A stretch of DNA of 64,000 bases. Source: Bergeyella_A cardium (GTDB lineage Bacteria; Bacteroidota; Bacteroidia; Flavobacteriales; Weeksellaceae). The stretch lies in the NCBI RefSeq assembly GCF_030012605.2, contig NZ_CP114055.2, one strand, 5' to 3'. Position numbers and translations under genes: made by a program. Below the pieces are notes generated by a model that was given only the letters and a program-made list of their open reading frames with translations, was not told the DNA's origin and ran no database searches. Positions 52,515 through 61,851 of this stretch are shown one piece after another; the stretch's first letter is position 1; each line of letters opens with the position of its first letter.

Positions 52515-53708
52515 ATGAGCGGACAATCCATTTTCACACCATTTAAGGAAGAAGAACTCCTCCCAAAAGAAGAAAAGCTCGAGGTACTGAAAAAAGAAAG
52601 GAGATTCAGCATTGGAATCCCAAAAGAAACCTGTCTTAATGAGAGGCGCACCTGCATAACTCCAGATGCGGTACAGGTGCTCACCGCAGCGGGGCATAGC
52701 ATCATTATAGAAGAGGGGGCGGGCAAAGGCTCATTCTTCACAGACCTGCAATATGCCGAAGCAGGTGCCAAAATTGTAAAAACCGCGAGGGAAGCCTTTC
52801 AGCAGAATTTAATTTTGAAAGTAAACCCTCCCACATTGGAGGAAATGGACTACCTAAAGCCTTGTTCCTATCTTGTTTCTGCCCTCCAAATCAATTTGAG
52901 AGATAAGGAATATTTCCAAAAACTCAGCGAAAAGAAAATAAATGCTATCGCTTTTGAATTTATACAGGATGAATACAAGCAGCTTGCTCTCGTTCGCCTC
53001 ATTGGTGAGATTGCAGGCACGGCATCTATCCTCTACGCATCGGAATTATTGTCTTTATCTAATGGACTAATGCTCGGTGGTATTACGGGCGTTCGCCCTA
53101 CCGAAGTAGTGGTTATAGGTGCGGGTATCGTAGGTGAGTTTGCTACCAAAGCCGCTATTGGGCTTGGTGCAAGCGTACGCGTATTTGATAACTCCCTCTC
53201 CAAGCTCAGAAGGCTTCATACCCTTGTTGATAGCCGTGTGCCCACCTCCATTATAGACCCGAAAGAGCTCGGTAAAGCCCTAAGACGGGCAGATGTGGTT
53301 ATAGGAGCGCTCCCCCGCATTAATGCCTCTCCCGTAGTAACCGAAGATATGGTGAAGATGATGAAGAAAGGAAGCGTAATTATAGATGTAGCCATAGATA
53401 ATGGTAAGGTCTTCGAGACTTCCGAGCTTACGACTATGGCAGAGCAATATATCGTAAAACACGATGTAATCCACTGCGGACTGCCCAACTTAACATCCAG
53501 AATGCCGAGAACTACAACCAAAGCCATCTCGAATTTCTTCCTGAGCTATATACTCGCTTATGATGAAGAAGGCGGACTGGAAAATATGCTCGTAAAAAAT
53601 AATGAAATGAAGCAATCGCTCTATATGTACAAAGGCAGGCATACAAAGAAAATCATCTGCGACCGCTTTGACCTTACTTATCACGATATCAACCTTCTTA
53701 TTTTTTAA
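52515..53708 (+). CDS. ald: Alanine dehydrogenase (NAD) with N-terminal extension
   Basis: 397 aa. Core 360 residues match the Ald/PNT fold: GIPKETCLNERRTCITPDAV for the N-terminal domain, AGKGSFFTDLQYAEAG, then a Rossmann segment VVVIGAGIVGEFATKAAIGLGASVRVFD (read in parts). About 36 extra N-terminal residues form a charged helical extension. It interconverts alanine and pyruvate. Transcribed after the acyl-CoA dehydrogenase. A 125-residue membrane protein follows after 11 nt. Confidence 0.88.
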   Translation: MSGQSIFTPFKEEELLPKEEKLEVLKKERRFSIGIPKETCLNERRTCITPDAVQVLTAAGHSIIIEEGAGKGSFFTDLQYAEAGAKIVKTAREAFQQNLILKVNPPTLEEMDYLKPCSYLVSALQINLRDKEYFQKLSEKKINAIAFEFIQDEYKQLALVRLIGEIAGTASILYASELLSLSNGLMLGGITGVRPTEVVVIGAGIVGEFATKAAIGLGASVRVFDNSLSKLRRLHTLVDSRVPTSIIDPKELGKALRRADVVIGALPRINASPVVTEDMVKMMKKGSVIIDVAIDNGKVFETSELTTMAEQYIVKHDVIHCGLPNLTSRMPRTTTKAISNFFLSYILAYDEEGGLENMLVKNNEMKQSLYMYKGRHTKKIICDRFDLTYHDINLLIF

Positions 53709-53719
53709 TCTACAACTCA

Positions 53720-54097
53720 ATGCGCAAACTTAAATTCTACATTGCGGGGTTTATCCCAGGTCTGTTGCTCGTATTTTTTATTCTCAATCAGAAAGGAGCA
53801 AGCTGTAGTGGTTATCTTCCCAACAGCCGTGTTATCGCAGAAACACTAAGCAAAAAAATGATTTACAGTCCCGAGTTTCAAACCAAAATGCAGCGTCTTG
53901 GGATAGATGAAGCTAAGGTAAAAGACAGCATTATCCCTCTTGGGGAAATTGACTTCGATAAAAGTGATGCCCAGAAAGAACCTTGCCCCGAGTACTTGAT
54001 GCTTTCACCGAAGGAAAAGCCTCAGTACATCATTAGATTTAAGAAATGTAAAGACGAGGTTTTCCTCCAAACATTAGAAAAAATAAATAAGAAATAG
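53720..54097 (+). CDS. Small membrane-anchored protein, DUF4258-like
   Basis: 125 aa. A signal-anchor helix (residues 6-24) is followed by KGASCSGYLPNSRVIAETLSKK and a C-terminal domain with two cysteines (EPCPEY and FKKCKDEV). It resembles a DUF4258 protein seen beside alanine dehydrogenase in flavobacteria, as far as I recall. The function is unknown. Co-transcribed with ald. Confidence 0.6.
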   Translation: MRKLKFYIAGFIPGLLLVFFILNQKGASCSGYLPNSRVIAETLSKKMIYSPEFQTKMQRLGIDEAKVKDSIIPLGEIDFDKSDAQKEPCPEYLMLSPKEKPQYIIRFKKCKDEVFLQTLEKINKK

Positions 54098-54127
54098 GAA
54101 AGGTTATATCAAGAGCCTTTCCTTTTT
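54096..54127 (+). terminator. Intrinsic terminator of the acyl-CoA dehydrogenase-ald unit
   Basis: AGGAAAGG (54096-54103) pairs with CCTTTCCT (54116-54123), followed by TTTT. Confidence 0.8.
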
Positions 54128-54175
54128 AAAGATATTGAATAATAATATTTTAATCACGATAAAAAGTAAAATAGA

Positions 54176-55291
54176 ATGAAAATAGGAATCTTAGGAGGCG
54201 GACAGCTCGGAAGAATGCTGATACAAGAGGCATTGAAATACGATGATGAGTTCTTCGTTCTTGACCCAAGCGAGGACTGTCCCTGTGCGAAGATCGCCCA
54301 TCATACAATAGGCGACTTTAATGATTATAATGAGGTCTTCAACTTTGGAAAAGATAAAGATATAGTTACCATAGAGATAGAGCATATTAATGTACGCGCC
54401 CTCGAAGACCTTGAAAAGCAAGGCGTAAAGGTAATCCCCAGCCCAAGTATCATTAAAACCATACAGCAGAAAATTCTCCAGAAGGAATTTTATAAAAATA
54501 ACGGTATCCCAAGTCCAGATTTCTCAGTCTTCTGGGAAGGCGAGAGAAATCTCTCTGCTCTGAAGCCTCCATTTGTACAAAAAATGAACACAGGAGGTTA
54601 TGATGGCAAAGGGGTACAAGTAATTAAAAACACCGATGAGCTTCTGAACTTCTGGCAAGCACCTTCGGTAGTGGAAGATTTGGTGGATATAGACAAGGAA
54701 CTCTCCATTATCCTCGCAAAAAACGAAAAAGGCGAGGTAAAAGCTTTCCCCATCACTGAAATGGTGGCAGACTCCGAGCTTAACCTGTTGGATTTTAACA
54801 TTTGCCCTGCAGATATTAGCCAGGATACAGAAAAACAGATAGAAGAAATTGCAAAAACCTTTATCCAAAGCGTAGAAGGTGCAGGGCTTTTTGCTATAGA
54901 GCTCTTCCTTGATAAAAAAGGTAAGGTCTGGGTAAATGAAACCGCTCCTAGACTTCATAACTCTGGACATCAGAGCCAAGAAGGGAACTTTAATTCCCAA
55001 TTTGAGCAGTTCTATCGTGTGATTAAGAACCTCCCACTCGCAGATACTGAGGCTAAAGGTTTTTCGGGGATGCTCAACCTCGTTGGTGAAGTGGGCTATT
55101 CTGGAAAAGTGAAATATAATGGGTTAGAAGAAATTCTGAAGCTCCCCAAAACCTATGTACACCTCTATGGAAAGACAGAAACCAAACCTGGAAGAAAAAT
55201 GGGGCATATTAATGTACTTGCAGACTCCAGGGAAGAGCTTATGGAGCGTCTTATCCACATTAAATCTTTAGTAAAAGTAGTATCTGAATAA
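54176..55291 (+). CDS. purK: 5-(carboxyamino)imidazole ribonucleotide synthase
   Basis: 371 aa, usual size. ATP-grasp enzyme converting AIR, bicarbonate and ATP to N5-CAIR in purine synthesis. KIGILGGGQLGRML start, FVQKMNTGGYDGKG nucleotide segment and ETAPRLHNSGH metal-binding segment are diagnostic. purE is not adjacent. The SDR gene follows after 27 nt. Confidence 0.95.
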   Translation: MKIGILGGGQLGRMLIQEALKYDDEFFVLDPSEDCPCAKIAHHTIGDFNDYNEVFNFGKDKDIVTIEIEHINVRALEDLEKQGVKVIPSPSIIKTIQQKILQKEFYKNNGIPSPDFSVFWEGERNLSALKPPFVQKMNTGGYDGKGVQVIKNTDELLNFWQAPSVVEDLVDIDKELSIILAKNEKGEVKAFPITEMVADSELNLLDFNICPADISQDTEKQIEEIAKTFIQSVEGAGLFAIELFLDKKGKVWVNETAPRLHNSGHQSQEGNFNSQFEQFYRVIKNLPLADTEAKGFSGMLNLVGEVGYSGKVKYNGLEEILKLPKTYVHLYGKTETKPGRKMGHINVLADSREELMERLIHIKSLVKVVSE

Positions 55292-55318
55292 AAAATCATC
55301 AATTAAAAGCAATAAAAA

Positions 55319-56032
55319 ATGAATTTAGCAGGAAAAAATGCATTAATAACAGGTGGAGGTAGAGGTCTCGGCAAAGCTGTAGCCCTTGCCCTTGCAAAAG
55401 AAGGAGTAAATATCGGTATCACTGGTAGAAATGAAGCTAATTTGAAACAAGTAGCTGAAGAAATCAGAGCCCTTGGTGTAAAATCAGAGTATATTAGTTT
55501 TGATGTAAGCAATAGTACTGAAGTGGAGAGAGGAATTTCTGCAATTGTAGATAAGCTGGGTGGGATTGATATACTCATTAACAATGCAGGCATAGGAGAG
55601 TTTGGAAGTTTTGAAGAAATGCCTTCTGATACTTGGAAACAAATTATAGAGACCAATCTCTTTGGTGTATATTATGTAACGAAAGCGGTTCTTCCTTTCT
55701 TAAAAGCAAAATCTGAAGGAGATATTGTAAATGTAGCTTCTACAGCAGGGCTAAAAGGAGGTGCTAATATGTCTGCCTACGGAGCATCCAAAGCTGCTGT
55801 TATCTCTCTTTCTCAATCGCTAATGGCAGAGCTTCGGAAGTTTAATATCAGGGTATTTACCCTTACGCCAAGTACTATAGCATCGGATATGAGTATTAAT
55901 ACAGGGCTTACGGATGGTAATCCAGAGAAAGTACTACAGTCAGAAGACTTCGCAGAATGGGTGAGAGATATCTTAAAAATGAACCGACGCGCAATGATTG
56001 CCAATGGTTCTATTTTCTCCACCAATCCATAA
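55319..56032 (+). CDS. Short-chain dehydrogenase/reductase, FabG-like
   Basis: 237 aa. Rossmann motif TGGGRGLG (11-18), NNAG (88-91), and catalytic S141, Y154 and K158 (Y-x3-K) are present. Related to 3-ketoacyl-ACP reductases. Whether it acts in fatty-acid synthesis or on another ketone is not shown. It follows purK and ends at a strong bidirectional terminator. Confidence 0.85.
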   Translation: MNLAGKNALITGGGRGLGKAVALALAKEGVNIGITGRNEANLKQVAEEIRALGVKSEYISFDVSNSTEVERGISAIVDKLGGIDILINNAGIGEFGSFEEMPSDTWKQIIETNLFGVYYVTKAVLPFLKAKSEGDIVNVASTAGLKGGANMSAYGASKAAVISLSQSLMAELRKFNIRVFTLTPSTIASDMSINTGLTDGNPEKVLQSEDFAEWVRDILKMNRRAMIANGSIFSTNP

Positions 56033-56035
56033 AAT

Positions 56036-56064
56036 AAAAGAGGCAAAAGCCTCTTTTGTTTTTA
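56036..56064. terminator. Bidirectional terminator
   Basis: AAAAGAGGC (56036-56044), loop AAAA, GCCTCTTTT (56049-56057), then GTTTTTA. It serves the SDR and the convergent secreted-protein gene. Confidence 0.8.
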
Positions 56065-56090
56065 TTCTCTAAGTGCTTGCCTTGCAAAGG

Positions 56091-56756
56091 TTAGAATTTA
56101 AAAGTATTTTCAGGGAGAACTCTATTGATGTCTATTTTATTGAGGATAATCACATATTCGGTATTTTGTTTTGGGTTTGAGCCTTCGATTCTAAAGGCAA
56201 AACTCAGGGTACCAACTTTCTTATAATCGGAATAAATGATGGTCTCCTCCTTTTTTATTTCCCTTAGGAGCATATAAGTTTCAGCATCGAAAAAATAGAG
56301 GGTTTTATTTACATTTTTGATGAGCTCAACCTTGTGGCAGAGAGTATTCCCGAGTTTTTCCTTACCAAGATATTTTGCCGTAAAGCCTTTATTTTCCCAG
56401 TCTATAAAGTCGTTATCAAAATTTTCTGGTGTATAGTTTGGGTAGTCTTGGAGTTTGTTGGTTGCATAGTTCATTGCGTAGCCTTTCTTGCCATCAAACC
56501 CTTCAATAGGAGTTTCTTTTTTGTTAATAACGATACTCGTTTTGGTGAGATTAGGTCTTTGCTGATAGATTTTTATAGGGTATTCATCTTTAATACCAAG
56601 ACTTACTTTTCCAGATAATATCACGGAATTGAGGAGCTTCCACTGGGTAAGTCCACCCGAGAGTTCTATATTTTTATCAATAATTTCCTTTGCCGTTTGT
56701 GCGTATAATAGGACAGATGAAATAGCAAGCAGGAAAGTAACAATAATATTCTTCAT
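56091..56756 (-). CDS. Secreted protein with LolA-like fold, unknown function
   Basis: 221 aa with a signal peptide (MKNIIVTFLLAISSVLLYAQ). AKEIIDKNIELSGGLTQWKLLNSV and later FFDAETYMLLREIKKEETIIYSDYKK resemble flavobacterial outer-membrane lipoprotein-carrier-like proteins of the LolA/LppX fold, but the true LolA partner genes are absent. A TATTTTTG box (56776-56783, minus) gives it its own promoter. Function not known. Confidence 0.6.
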   Translation of the reverse strand: MKNIIVTFLLAISSVLLYAQTAKEIIDKNIELSGGLTQWKLLNSVILSGKVSLGIKDEYPIKIYQQRPNLTKTSIVINKKETPIEGFDGKKGYAMNYATNKLQDYPNYTPENFDNDFIDWENKGFTAKYLGKEKLGNTLCHKVELIKNVNKTLYFFDAETYMLLREIKKEETIIYSDYKKVGTLSFAFRIEGSNPKQNTEYVIILNKIDINRVLPENTFKF

Positions 56757-56785
56757 TAATAGAATTTTGGAGGTCCAAAAATAGT

Positions 56786-57520
56786 TTATTTTGATGAATT
56801 GATCATCGTTCTTGCCTTTTGAAGGTCTTCGGGAGTATCTATCCCTACACCGATGAAGTCGGTTTCAATCATTTTTATTTTCATTCCGTGCTCGAGGTAC
56901 CGTATGGCTTCTATTTTTTCCCATTTTTCAAGAGGAGACATTTCCAAACTGCTAAATTTCAATAAGGCTTCTTTTCGGAAAGCATAAACCCCAATGTGCT
57001 TATAGTAGCTTACGGGTAATGATTTCTCTCTGTGATAAGGAATGGCTGAGCGGCTGAAATACATTGCAAAATCGTTTAAATCGGTAATGACTTTTACATT
57101 ATTGGGGTTTTGTATTTCTTCATCTTCATTGATTTTTATCTTTAATGAAGCCAATGAAATCTCTTTTTTCAGGTCTTGGTAGAAGACTTCAATCAGTTTT
57201 TTTAGAGGTTCGGTTTTCAGGAAGGGTTCATCGCCTTGTACATTGACTATAATATCGCAATCTATATTCTCAGCGGCTTCTGCTATGCGGTCGCTTCCTG
57301 TTTCGTGTTGCCCAGTCATCACCGCTTTACCACCGATATTTTTTATTTCATCAAATATCAATAGAGAATCTGTTGCTACGAATACATCATCAAAGAGTCC
57401 TGTATCTACCACATTCTGATAAGTAGTTGCGATGACGGTTTTCTCTCCCAGCATTTGCATTAGTTTCGCTGGGAAGCGGCTTGCCTCGTATCGGGCAGGG
57501 ATTACGGCTATTATTTTCAT
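56786..57520 (-). CDS. kdsB: 3-deoxy-manno-octulosonate cytidylyltransferase
   Basis: 244 aa, usual length. It activates Kdo to CMP-Kdo for lipopolysaccharide. Motifs IPARYEASRFPAKLM, ATDSLLIFDEIKNIGG, NVQGDEPF and YYKHIGVYAFRKEALL. Indicates that this organism makes Kdo-containing LPS. Minus strand, followed by the LolA-like gene. Confidence 0.95.
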   Translation of the reverse strand: MKIIAVIPARYEASRFPAKLMQMLGEKTVIATTYQNVVDTGLFDDVFVATDSLLIFDEIKNIGGKAVMTGQHETGSDRIAEAAENIDCDIIVNVQGDEPFLKTEPLKKLIEVFYQDLKKEISLASLKIKINEDEEIQNPNNVKVITDLNDFAMYFSRSAIPYHREKSLPVSYYKHIGVYAFRKEALLKFSSLEMSPLEKWEKIEAIRYLEHGMKIKMIETDFIGVGIDTPEDLQKARTMINSSK

Positions 57521-57544
57521 TCTTTAATGGATATTTAGGAGATA

Positions 57545-57578
57545 AAAAAAGGATAATAGATTTTCATTATCCTTTTTT
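57545..57578. terminator. Bidirectional terminator of dacB
   Basis: GGATAAT (57551-57557), loop AGATTTTC, ATTATCC (57566-57572), with A run on one side and T run on the other. Confidence 0.8.
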
Positions 57579-57598
57579 CTATGAGCAAAATTTTTGAT

Positions 57599-59044
57599 TT
57601 ATAAGTTCATCGCGGGAGCTAAAAGGCTTTCCATTCTGGATTTTACCTGTGCTACGCTACCATTGTAATTATTAATCATCAATGAGAAGGCAAGCGTTTT
57701 TCCAGAATTTGTTTTGAGGTAGCCTGCTAAGGTTTTCACTCGGTTGAGCGTTCCTGTTTTTGCAAAGACCTGACCATAACCAGCGCCTGAAAACGACCTT
57801 TTAAGCGTCCCTGATTGTCCTCCGATAGGTAACGACTCAAAGTAATCCTTAAAATAAGGCTCTTTCATCAGCTTCGTTAGGAATTTCACTTGGGAAATGG
57901 GTGTTACAGCATTGCTTCGTGAGAGGCCACTGCCATCAAAGTAAGTTAAACCTTCCATATCAAAACCATTATCTTGGAGGTGATTTCTTACAGCTTCTCT
58001 ACCCGCTTCTAAAGTCTGATTTCCATATTTCTGGAAACCACAAGTACGGAGGAGCGCTTCTGCAAGGGCATTATCACTCCTTTGGTTGGTATCATAAACT
58101 ATATCTTTTAGCAGTGGAGATTTATAAGCCGTAATCAAATTTCTCTTCTCTGGCTCTTTATCGATCATTTTTGGGCTTACTTTTCCCGTTACCCCAATCC
58201 CTGTTTTAACGAGTGTCGTTCTAAGATTATTGGCGAGATAAGCGGGGGCTTCTGCTATTTTTGAAGTTACGATATCACCATTAAACTCGCTACTAAAAGA
58301 CATTTTCCCAGTAAAAGGAGATACATAGAAGTACCTTTTTTCACTGTTGTTAAACCAACTTTTACCTTTAGCTACGGATTGTTCTTTTTGCGGATCCACA
58401 TCGGCAGTAGCACCAGCGGGAAGGTAATAATTCCCGTGCTCTATCCAAACGATTCCTTCGGGTAAAATATCTCTTTTATTGTCTTTGAATACTGCAGTTT
58501 GGATGATAATATCTCCATTAATTTTTCTTATTCCTTTTTCGGAGATTGCCCGTTTAAATTCACTAACCAATGCACTATACCTCAATGCACCTGCTTTGCC
58601 CGTCCCAAGCGATGGGTCTCCACTTCCTACGATGTAAAGGTTACCATTCAGCACTCCATTATCATCGATTTCACCAGAATATTCCAGCTGGGTAGTCCAT
58701 TTAAATTTAGTTCCGAGGAGTGCTACTGCAGCTTCTGTGGTGAGCAGTTTTGTTGTAGATGCAGGGATGAGCGGCATAGTTTCGTTGTACGAGTTAATGA
58801 TATTCCCCGTCTTTGGGTCGTAGATTACAAATCCCCAGTTGGCATCTTTCAGCACGGGGTCGCACAGCATATTATTCACCCCAAAATCTACCAATTGCTT
58901 TGGAGATAGTCTGCTAATAAAAGCATCTTCTATCCTTTCTGAAAAGAAATTTCCAGCATTGGGGATGGTAAGAGACTGCGTTTGCCCGAAAGCCATCGTA
59001 GCTGTGATGATGGATAATCCCGCATATAAATTTTTAAATCTCAT
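57599..59044 (-). CDS. dacB: D-alanyl-D-alanine carboxypeptidase/endopeptidase (PBP4 type)
   Basis: 481 aa from the ATG at 59044 (signal peptide MRFKNLYAGLSIITATMAFG). Serine-type penicillin-binding protein: S96-T-T-K99, a SDN triad in QRSDNALAE, and K429-T-G in AKTGTLNRVKTL. It trims peptidoglycan side chains. A longer frame begins at 59122, but the minus-strand TATTTTTG box at 59120-59127 places the transcript start near 59113, and the region has a weak start, so the shorter frame is right. Confidence 0.93.
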   Translation of the reverse strand: MRFKNLYAGLSIITATMAFGQTQSLTIPNAGNFFSERIEDAFISRLSPKQLVDFGVNNMLCDPVLKDANWGFVIYDPKTGNIINSYNETMPLIPASTTKLLTTEAAVALLGTKFKWTTQLEYSGEIDDNGVLNGNLYIVGSGDPSLGTGKAGALRYSALVSEFKRAISEKGIRKINGDIIIQTAVFKDNKRDILPEGIVWIEHGNYYLPAGATADVDPQKEQSVAKGKSWFNNSEKRYFYVSPFTGKMSFSSEFNGDIVTSKIAEAPAYLANNLRTTLVKTGIGVTGKVSPKMIDKEPEKRNLITAYKSPLLKDIVYDTNQRSDNALAEALLRTCGFQKYGNQTLEAGREAVRNHLQDNGFDMEGLTYFDGSGLSRSNAVTPISQVKFLTKLMKEPYFKDYFESLPIGGQSGTLKRSFSGAGYGQVFAKTGTLNRVKTLAGYLKTNSGKTLAFSLMINNYNGSVAQVKSRMESLLAPAMNL

Positions 59045-59119
59045 CATATCAATAAGTTTTTGAAGATTAAAACAAAATCCAACCACTTCCTTTTGTGGTA
59101 TTATCGGATAAAGAACAAG

Positions 59120-59127
59120 CAAAAATA
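59120..59127 (-). promoter_or_regulatory. -7 promoter box of dacB
   Basis: Minus-strand TATTTTTG. Start near 59113 excludes the longer upstream reading frame. Confidence 0.5.
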
Positions 59128-59242
59128 GCTAAATATTGTATAGAAGGTGGGTAGCAAGCTAATAAATTACACTTAAATATTGTTAAACACTGTTAATTTC
59201 AAGCCTCTTCACCCAACAAAATACCCATCTGAGCCCTCCTTT

Positions 59243-60406
59243 TTATTGTTCAGCGGAGCGGTGAGCTTTCTTCGTGCCTTCGTACATTTCGTATTGTAGG
59301 AATCGGGTTTCGAGCTTGCCGTTAAAGAGCTTAATCTTCCTTGAAGGTCGTAAGCCGATTTTTTTCACCGCTTCCAAGTCCGAACTAATAAGCCACGCGA
59401 GCGTATTGGGATACTTATTCTTAAATGTATCACCTATTTTCTTGTAGAAGTCGTCTTGTTTTATGCTGATTCGCTCATCATACGGAGGATTGAAGACAAT
59501 AAGCAGTGGGAAAACTTCCTTTTTACTCTCGAAGAAGTTTTGTTTTCGCACTTCTATTACATCTTCCATTTCTGCGTTTTCTATATTTTTTTTGGCGTGG
59601 GAGAGCATTTTCGGGTCTATATCATAACCGATGATTTTCCCGCTAAATTCTTTTATCCGAGCTATTCGGAATTCTTTTATTTTTTTAAAGAGCTCGGCAT
59701 CGTAATTCCTCCAATTCTGGAAGGCAAATCCCTTCCTAAAAATCTGTGCTGGCAGTTCCATTGCCATCATTGCGGCTTCTATCAGGAGGGTTCCGCTCCC
59801 GCACATTGGGTCTAGGAAATTTCCTTTTCCGTCCCAGCCCGCTAGGTGGAGCATTCCTGCGGCGAGAATTTCATTCAGTGGCGCCTCGCCCTGCTCTCTT
59901 CTGTATCCCCGCTTATACAATGGCTCGCCGGAGGAGTCAAGCGAGATGGTAACCAAGTCCCTATCGATATGAAGGTTGAGTTTAATCTCTGGATTTTGAG
60001 TGCTAATGTTTGGCCGTTTATGATATTTTTTCTCGAAGAAATCCACAATTGCGTCTTTCATTTTCAGCGTCATAAATCTCGAATGCCTAAACCGCTCCGA
60101 ATGCACCGTAGCATCTATTGCAAATATTTGGCTTAGCTTCAGATACTCATCCCAAGGGAATTTTAGTAATTTTTGGTAGAATTTATCTTCATTAAATGCC
60201 CGAAACTCAAAAATCGGTACCAGGATTTTCATCGCCAATCGCGAAGAGTAGTTGATTTTGTAAAGGAAACCTAAATCGCCCTCACAAGTAACCGCGCGGG
60301 TTTTTATTTCCACATTTTTCCCCCCGAGTTTTTTCACCTCCTCTGCAAGGGCTTCTTCCAATCCGAAAAGCGTTTTTATCTGGATTTGTAGGTCTTCTGT
60401 CTTCAT
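59243..60406 (-). CDS. THUMP-domain RNA methyltransferase (RlmL N-terminal / RlmK type)
   Basis: 387 aa. N-terminal THUMP-like region (about 1-160: VKKLGGKNVEIKTRAVTCEGD) and C-terminal SAM methyltransferase with DPMCGSGTLLIEAA and NPPYDERI, the N2-guanine methyltransferase motif. Homologous to the N-terminal half of RlmL, which modifies 23S rRNA G2445. It lacks the C-terminal RlmK half. A TATTTTTG box (60459-60466, minus) lies upstream. Confidence 0.88.
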   Translation of the reverse strand: MKTEDLQIQIKTLFGLEEALAEEVKKLGGKNVEIKTRAVTCEGDLGFLYKINYSSRLAMKILVPIFEFRAFNEDKFYQKLLKFPWDEYLKLSQIFAIDATVHSERFRHSRFMTLKMKDAIVDFFEKKYHKRPNISTQNPEIKLNLHIDRDLVTISLDSSGEPLYKRGYRREQGEAPLNEILAAGMLHLAGWDGKGNFLDPMCGSGTLLIEAAMMAMELPAQIFRKGFAFQNWRNYDAELFKKIKEFRIARIKEFSGKIIGYDIDPKMLSHAKKNIENAEMEDVIEVRKQNFFESKKEVFPLLIVFNPPYDERISIKQDDFYKKIGDTFKNKYPNTLAWLISSDLEAVKKIGLRPSRKIKLFNGKLETRFLQYEMYEGTKKAHRSAEQ

Positions 60407-60480
60407 TTCGGTTTATATTTTTCGCTGTTCCTTGTACGAACATTTGTTTTTCATTGGGCAAAAATAACTAATTTCGTGCT

Positions 60481-61206
60481 ATGGAATGGTTTGAATCGTG
60501 GTTCGACACACCGTATTACCACATCCTCTACAGCAATAGAGACTATACAGAAGCAGAAATTTTCATCAAAAAACTAATGAATATTCTCCAACTTCCGAAG
60601 GGGGATAAAGTCATCGATTTGGCTTGTGGGAAAGGTAGGCACTCAATCTTCCTCAGCAAAATGGGATATCAAGTTCTGGGGCTGGATCTTTCGCAGCAGA
60701 GCATCGCGCATAATAAGCGCTTCGAGAGCCCTTCGCTGCACTTCCAAGTGCACGATATGAGGTGTGCCCTCCCTACCTCTGATGCCGATGCCGTCCTCAA
60801 CCTCTTCACCAGCTTTGGGTATTTCCAAACAGAGGAGGAGGACTTGAGCGTCTTTACTTCTGTGCATCAAGGGCTAAAAACTGGCGGTGTTTTCATTTTA
60901 GATTACTTAAACAAAGGTTTCGTAGAGCAGGATTTTAAAGAAAATTCTACCGAAAAAAGGGGCGGAATCCTCTTCCACATCCATAAAAAAATCGAGGATC
61001 ATTATGTAGTGAAGACGATTAATTTCTCCGATGCTGGGCAAGATTTTGAATTTACCGAGCGAGTAAAGCTCCACACGCCAGAGCAAATAAACCAATACGC
61101 CAAATCTACTGGTTTTGAAAGGATAAAAGTCTGGGGAGATTATCACCTTAATGAATTTAATCAGCATTCCTCCCCCCGATGTATCAATTACTTCGTAAAA
61201 AAATAA
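60481..61206 (+). CDS. SAM-dependent methyltransferase, class I
   Basis: 241 aa. SAM motif VIDLACGKGRHSIFLSKMGYQVLGLDLS (residues about 42-68, read in parts). A compact Rossmann methyltransferase of the UbiE/COQ5-like superfamily. The substrate is not identifiable. Divergent from the RNA methyltransferase, sharing a 75-bp promoter region. The start box TAATTTCG (one mismatch) precedes ATG 60481. Confidence 0.85.
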   Translation: MEWFESWFDTPYYHILYSNRDYTEAEIFIKKLMNILQLPKGDKVIDLACGKGRHSIFLSKMGYQVLGLDLSQQSIAHNKRFESPSLHFQVHDMRCALPTSDADAVLNLFTSFGYFQTEEEDLSVFTSVHQGLKTGGVFILDYLNKGFVEQDFKENSTEKRGGILFHIHKKIEDHYVVKTINFSDAGQDFEFTERVKLHTPEQINQYAKSTGFERIKVWGDYHLNEFNQHSSPRCINYFVKK

Positions 61207-61352
61207 ACAATCAGACTACTAAAATATAGTCTTTGTTTTAACAATTAAACAAAGGAAAGTCTGCTTGGAAATTTAAGTTTTTCATTTTGTGATTCTAGAA
61301 TGTTCACTCTTGGGTTTAATTATGAACTATTCCAATAATATTTTTATCAAAT

Positions 61353-61390
61353 AAAATCTCTGTATATAAGGTACAGAGATTTTATTTTCT
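61353..61390. terminator. Bidirectional terminator
   Basis: AAAATCTCTGTA (61353-61364) pairs with TACAGAGATTTT (61372-61383), 12 base pairs, between the methyltransferase and rhodanese genes. Confidence 0.8.
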
Positions 61391-61404
61391 AATTGAAATC
61401 GGGT

Positions 61405-61698
61405 TTACAAATTCTCAAGGGTTTCTCTAAAACTTGCAAAACCACCGCCGTTGTAGCCATTCTTTAGTCCTTGGCTTTGGAGGTATTCCAGCGCTTTGGT
61501 GCTCCTCCCGCCACTTTTGCAGATTATAATGGTATTGGTCTCGTTATCCTTGCTCAGGATTTCATCTTTACGGCTTTCTACCTCACCGAGAGGGATGTTT
61601 TCTGCCCCTTCTACGCTGCCGTCCATTTCCAATTCTAATGGCTCGCGAACATCGATTACACGGTAATTTCCCGATTTCAAAATTTCTACTAATGACAT
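61405..61698 (-). CDS. Single-domain rhodanese-like protein
   Basis: 97 aa. RVIDVREPLELEMDGSVEGAENIPLGEV is the rhodanese start and the active-site loop is C60-K-S-G-G-R-S, with C60 as the sulfur carrier. Small rhodaneses move sulfur. No dedicated partner is adjacent. Convergent with the methyltransferase. Confidence 0.9.
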   Translation of the reverse strand: MSLVEILKSGNYRVIDVREPLELEMDGSVEGAENIPLGEVESRKDEILSKDNETNTIIICKSGGRSTKALEYLQSQGLKNGYNGGGFASFRETLENL

Positions 61699-61788
61699 AT
61701 TATTTTTATTTAAAATTTAATTCGGGTAAAGATACATATTATTTTTTACTTAAAAATGGAGATTCAAAATGCATATTCTACAAAAAAA

Positions 61789-61820
61789 TTGACAAACGAT
61801 ATTTTAATATAGTATATTTG
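61789..61820 (+). promoter_or_regulatory. Promoter of queA
   Basis: TTG (61789-61791), 21 nt, TATATTTG (61813-61820). Start near 61827, 25 nt before ATG 61852. Confidence 0.65.
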
Positions 61821-61851
61821 CAGGCTAAATTTTAAACCGTAATTTAAAAAG

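Noticed and set aside
59045..59122. Longer start for dacB
   Set aside because: It lies upstream of the predicted transcription start (TATTTTTG at 59120-59127) and removes the signal peptide from the N-terminus.
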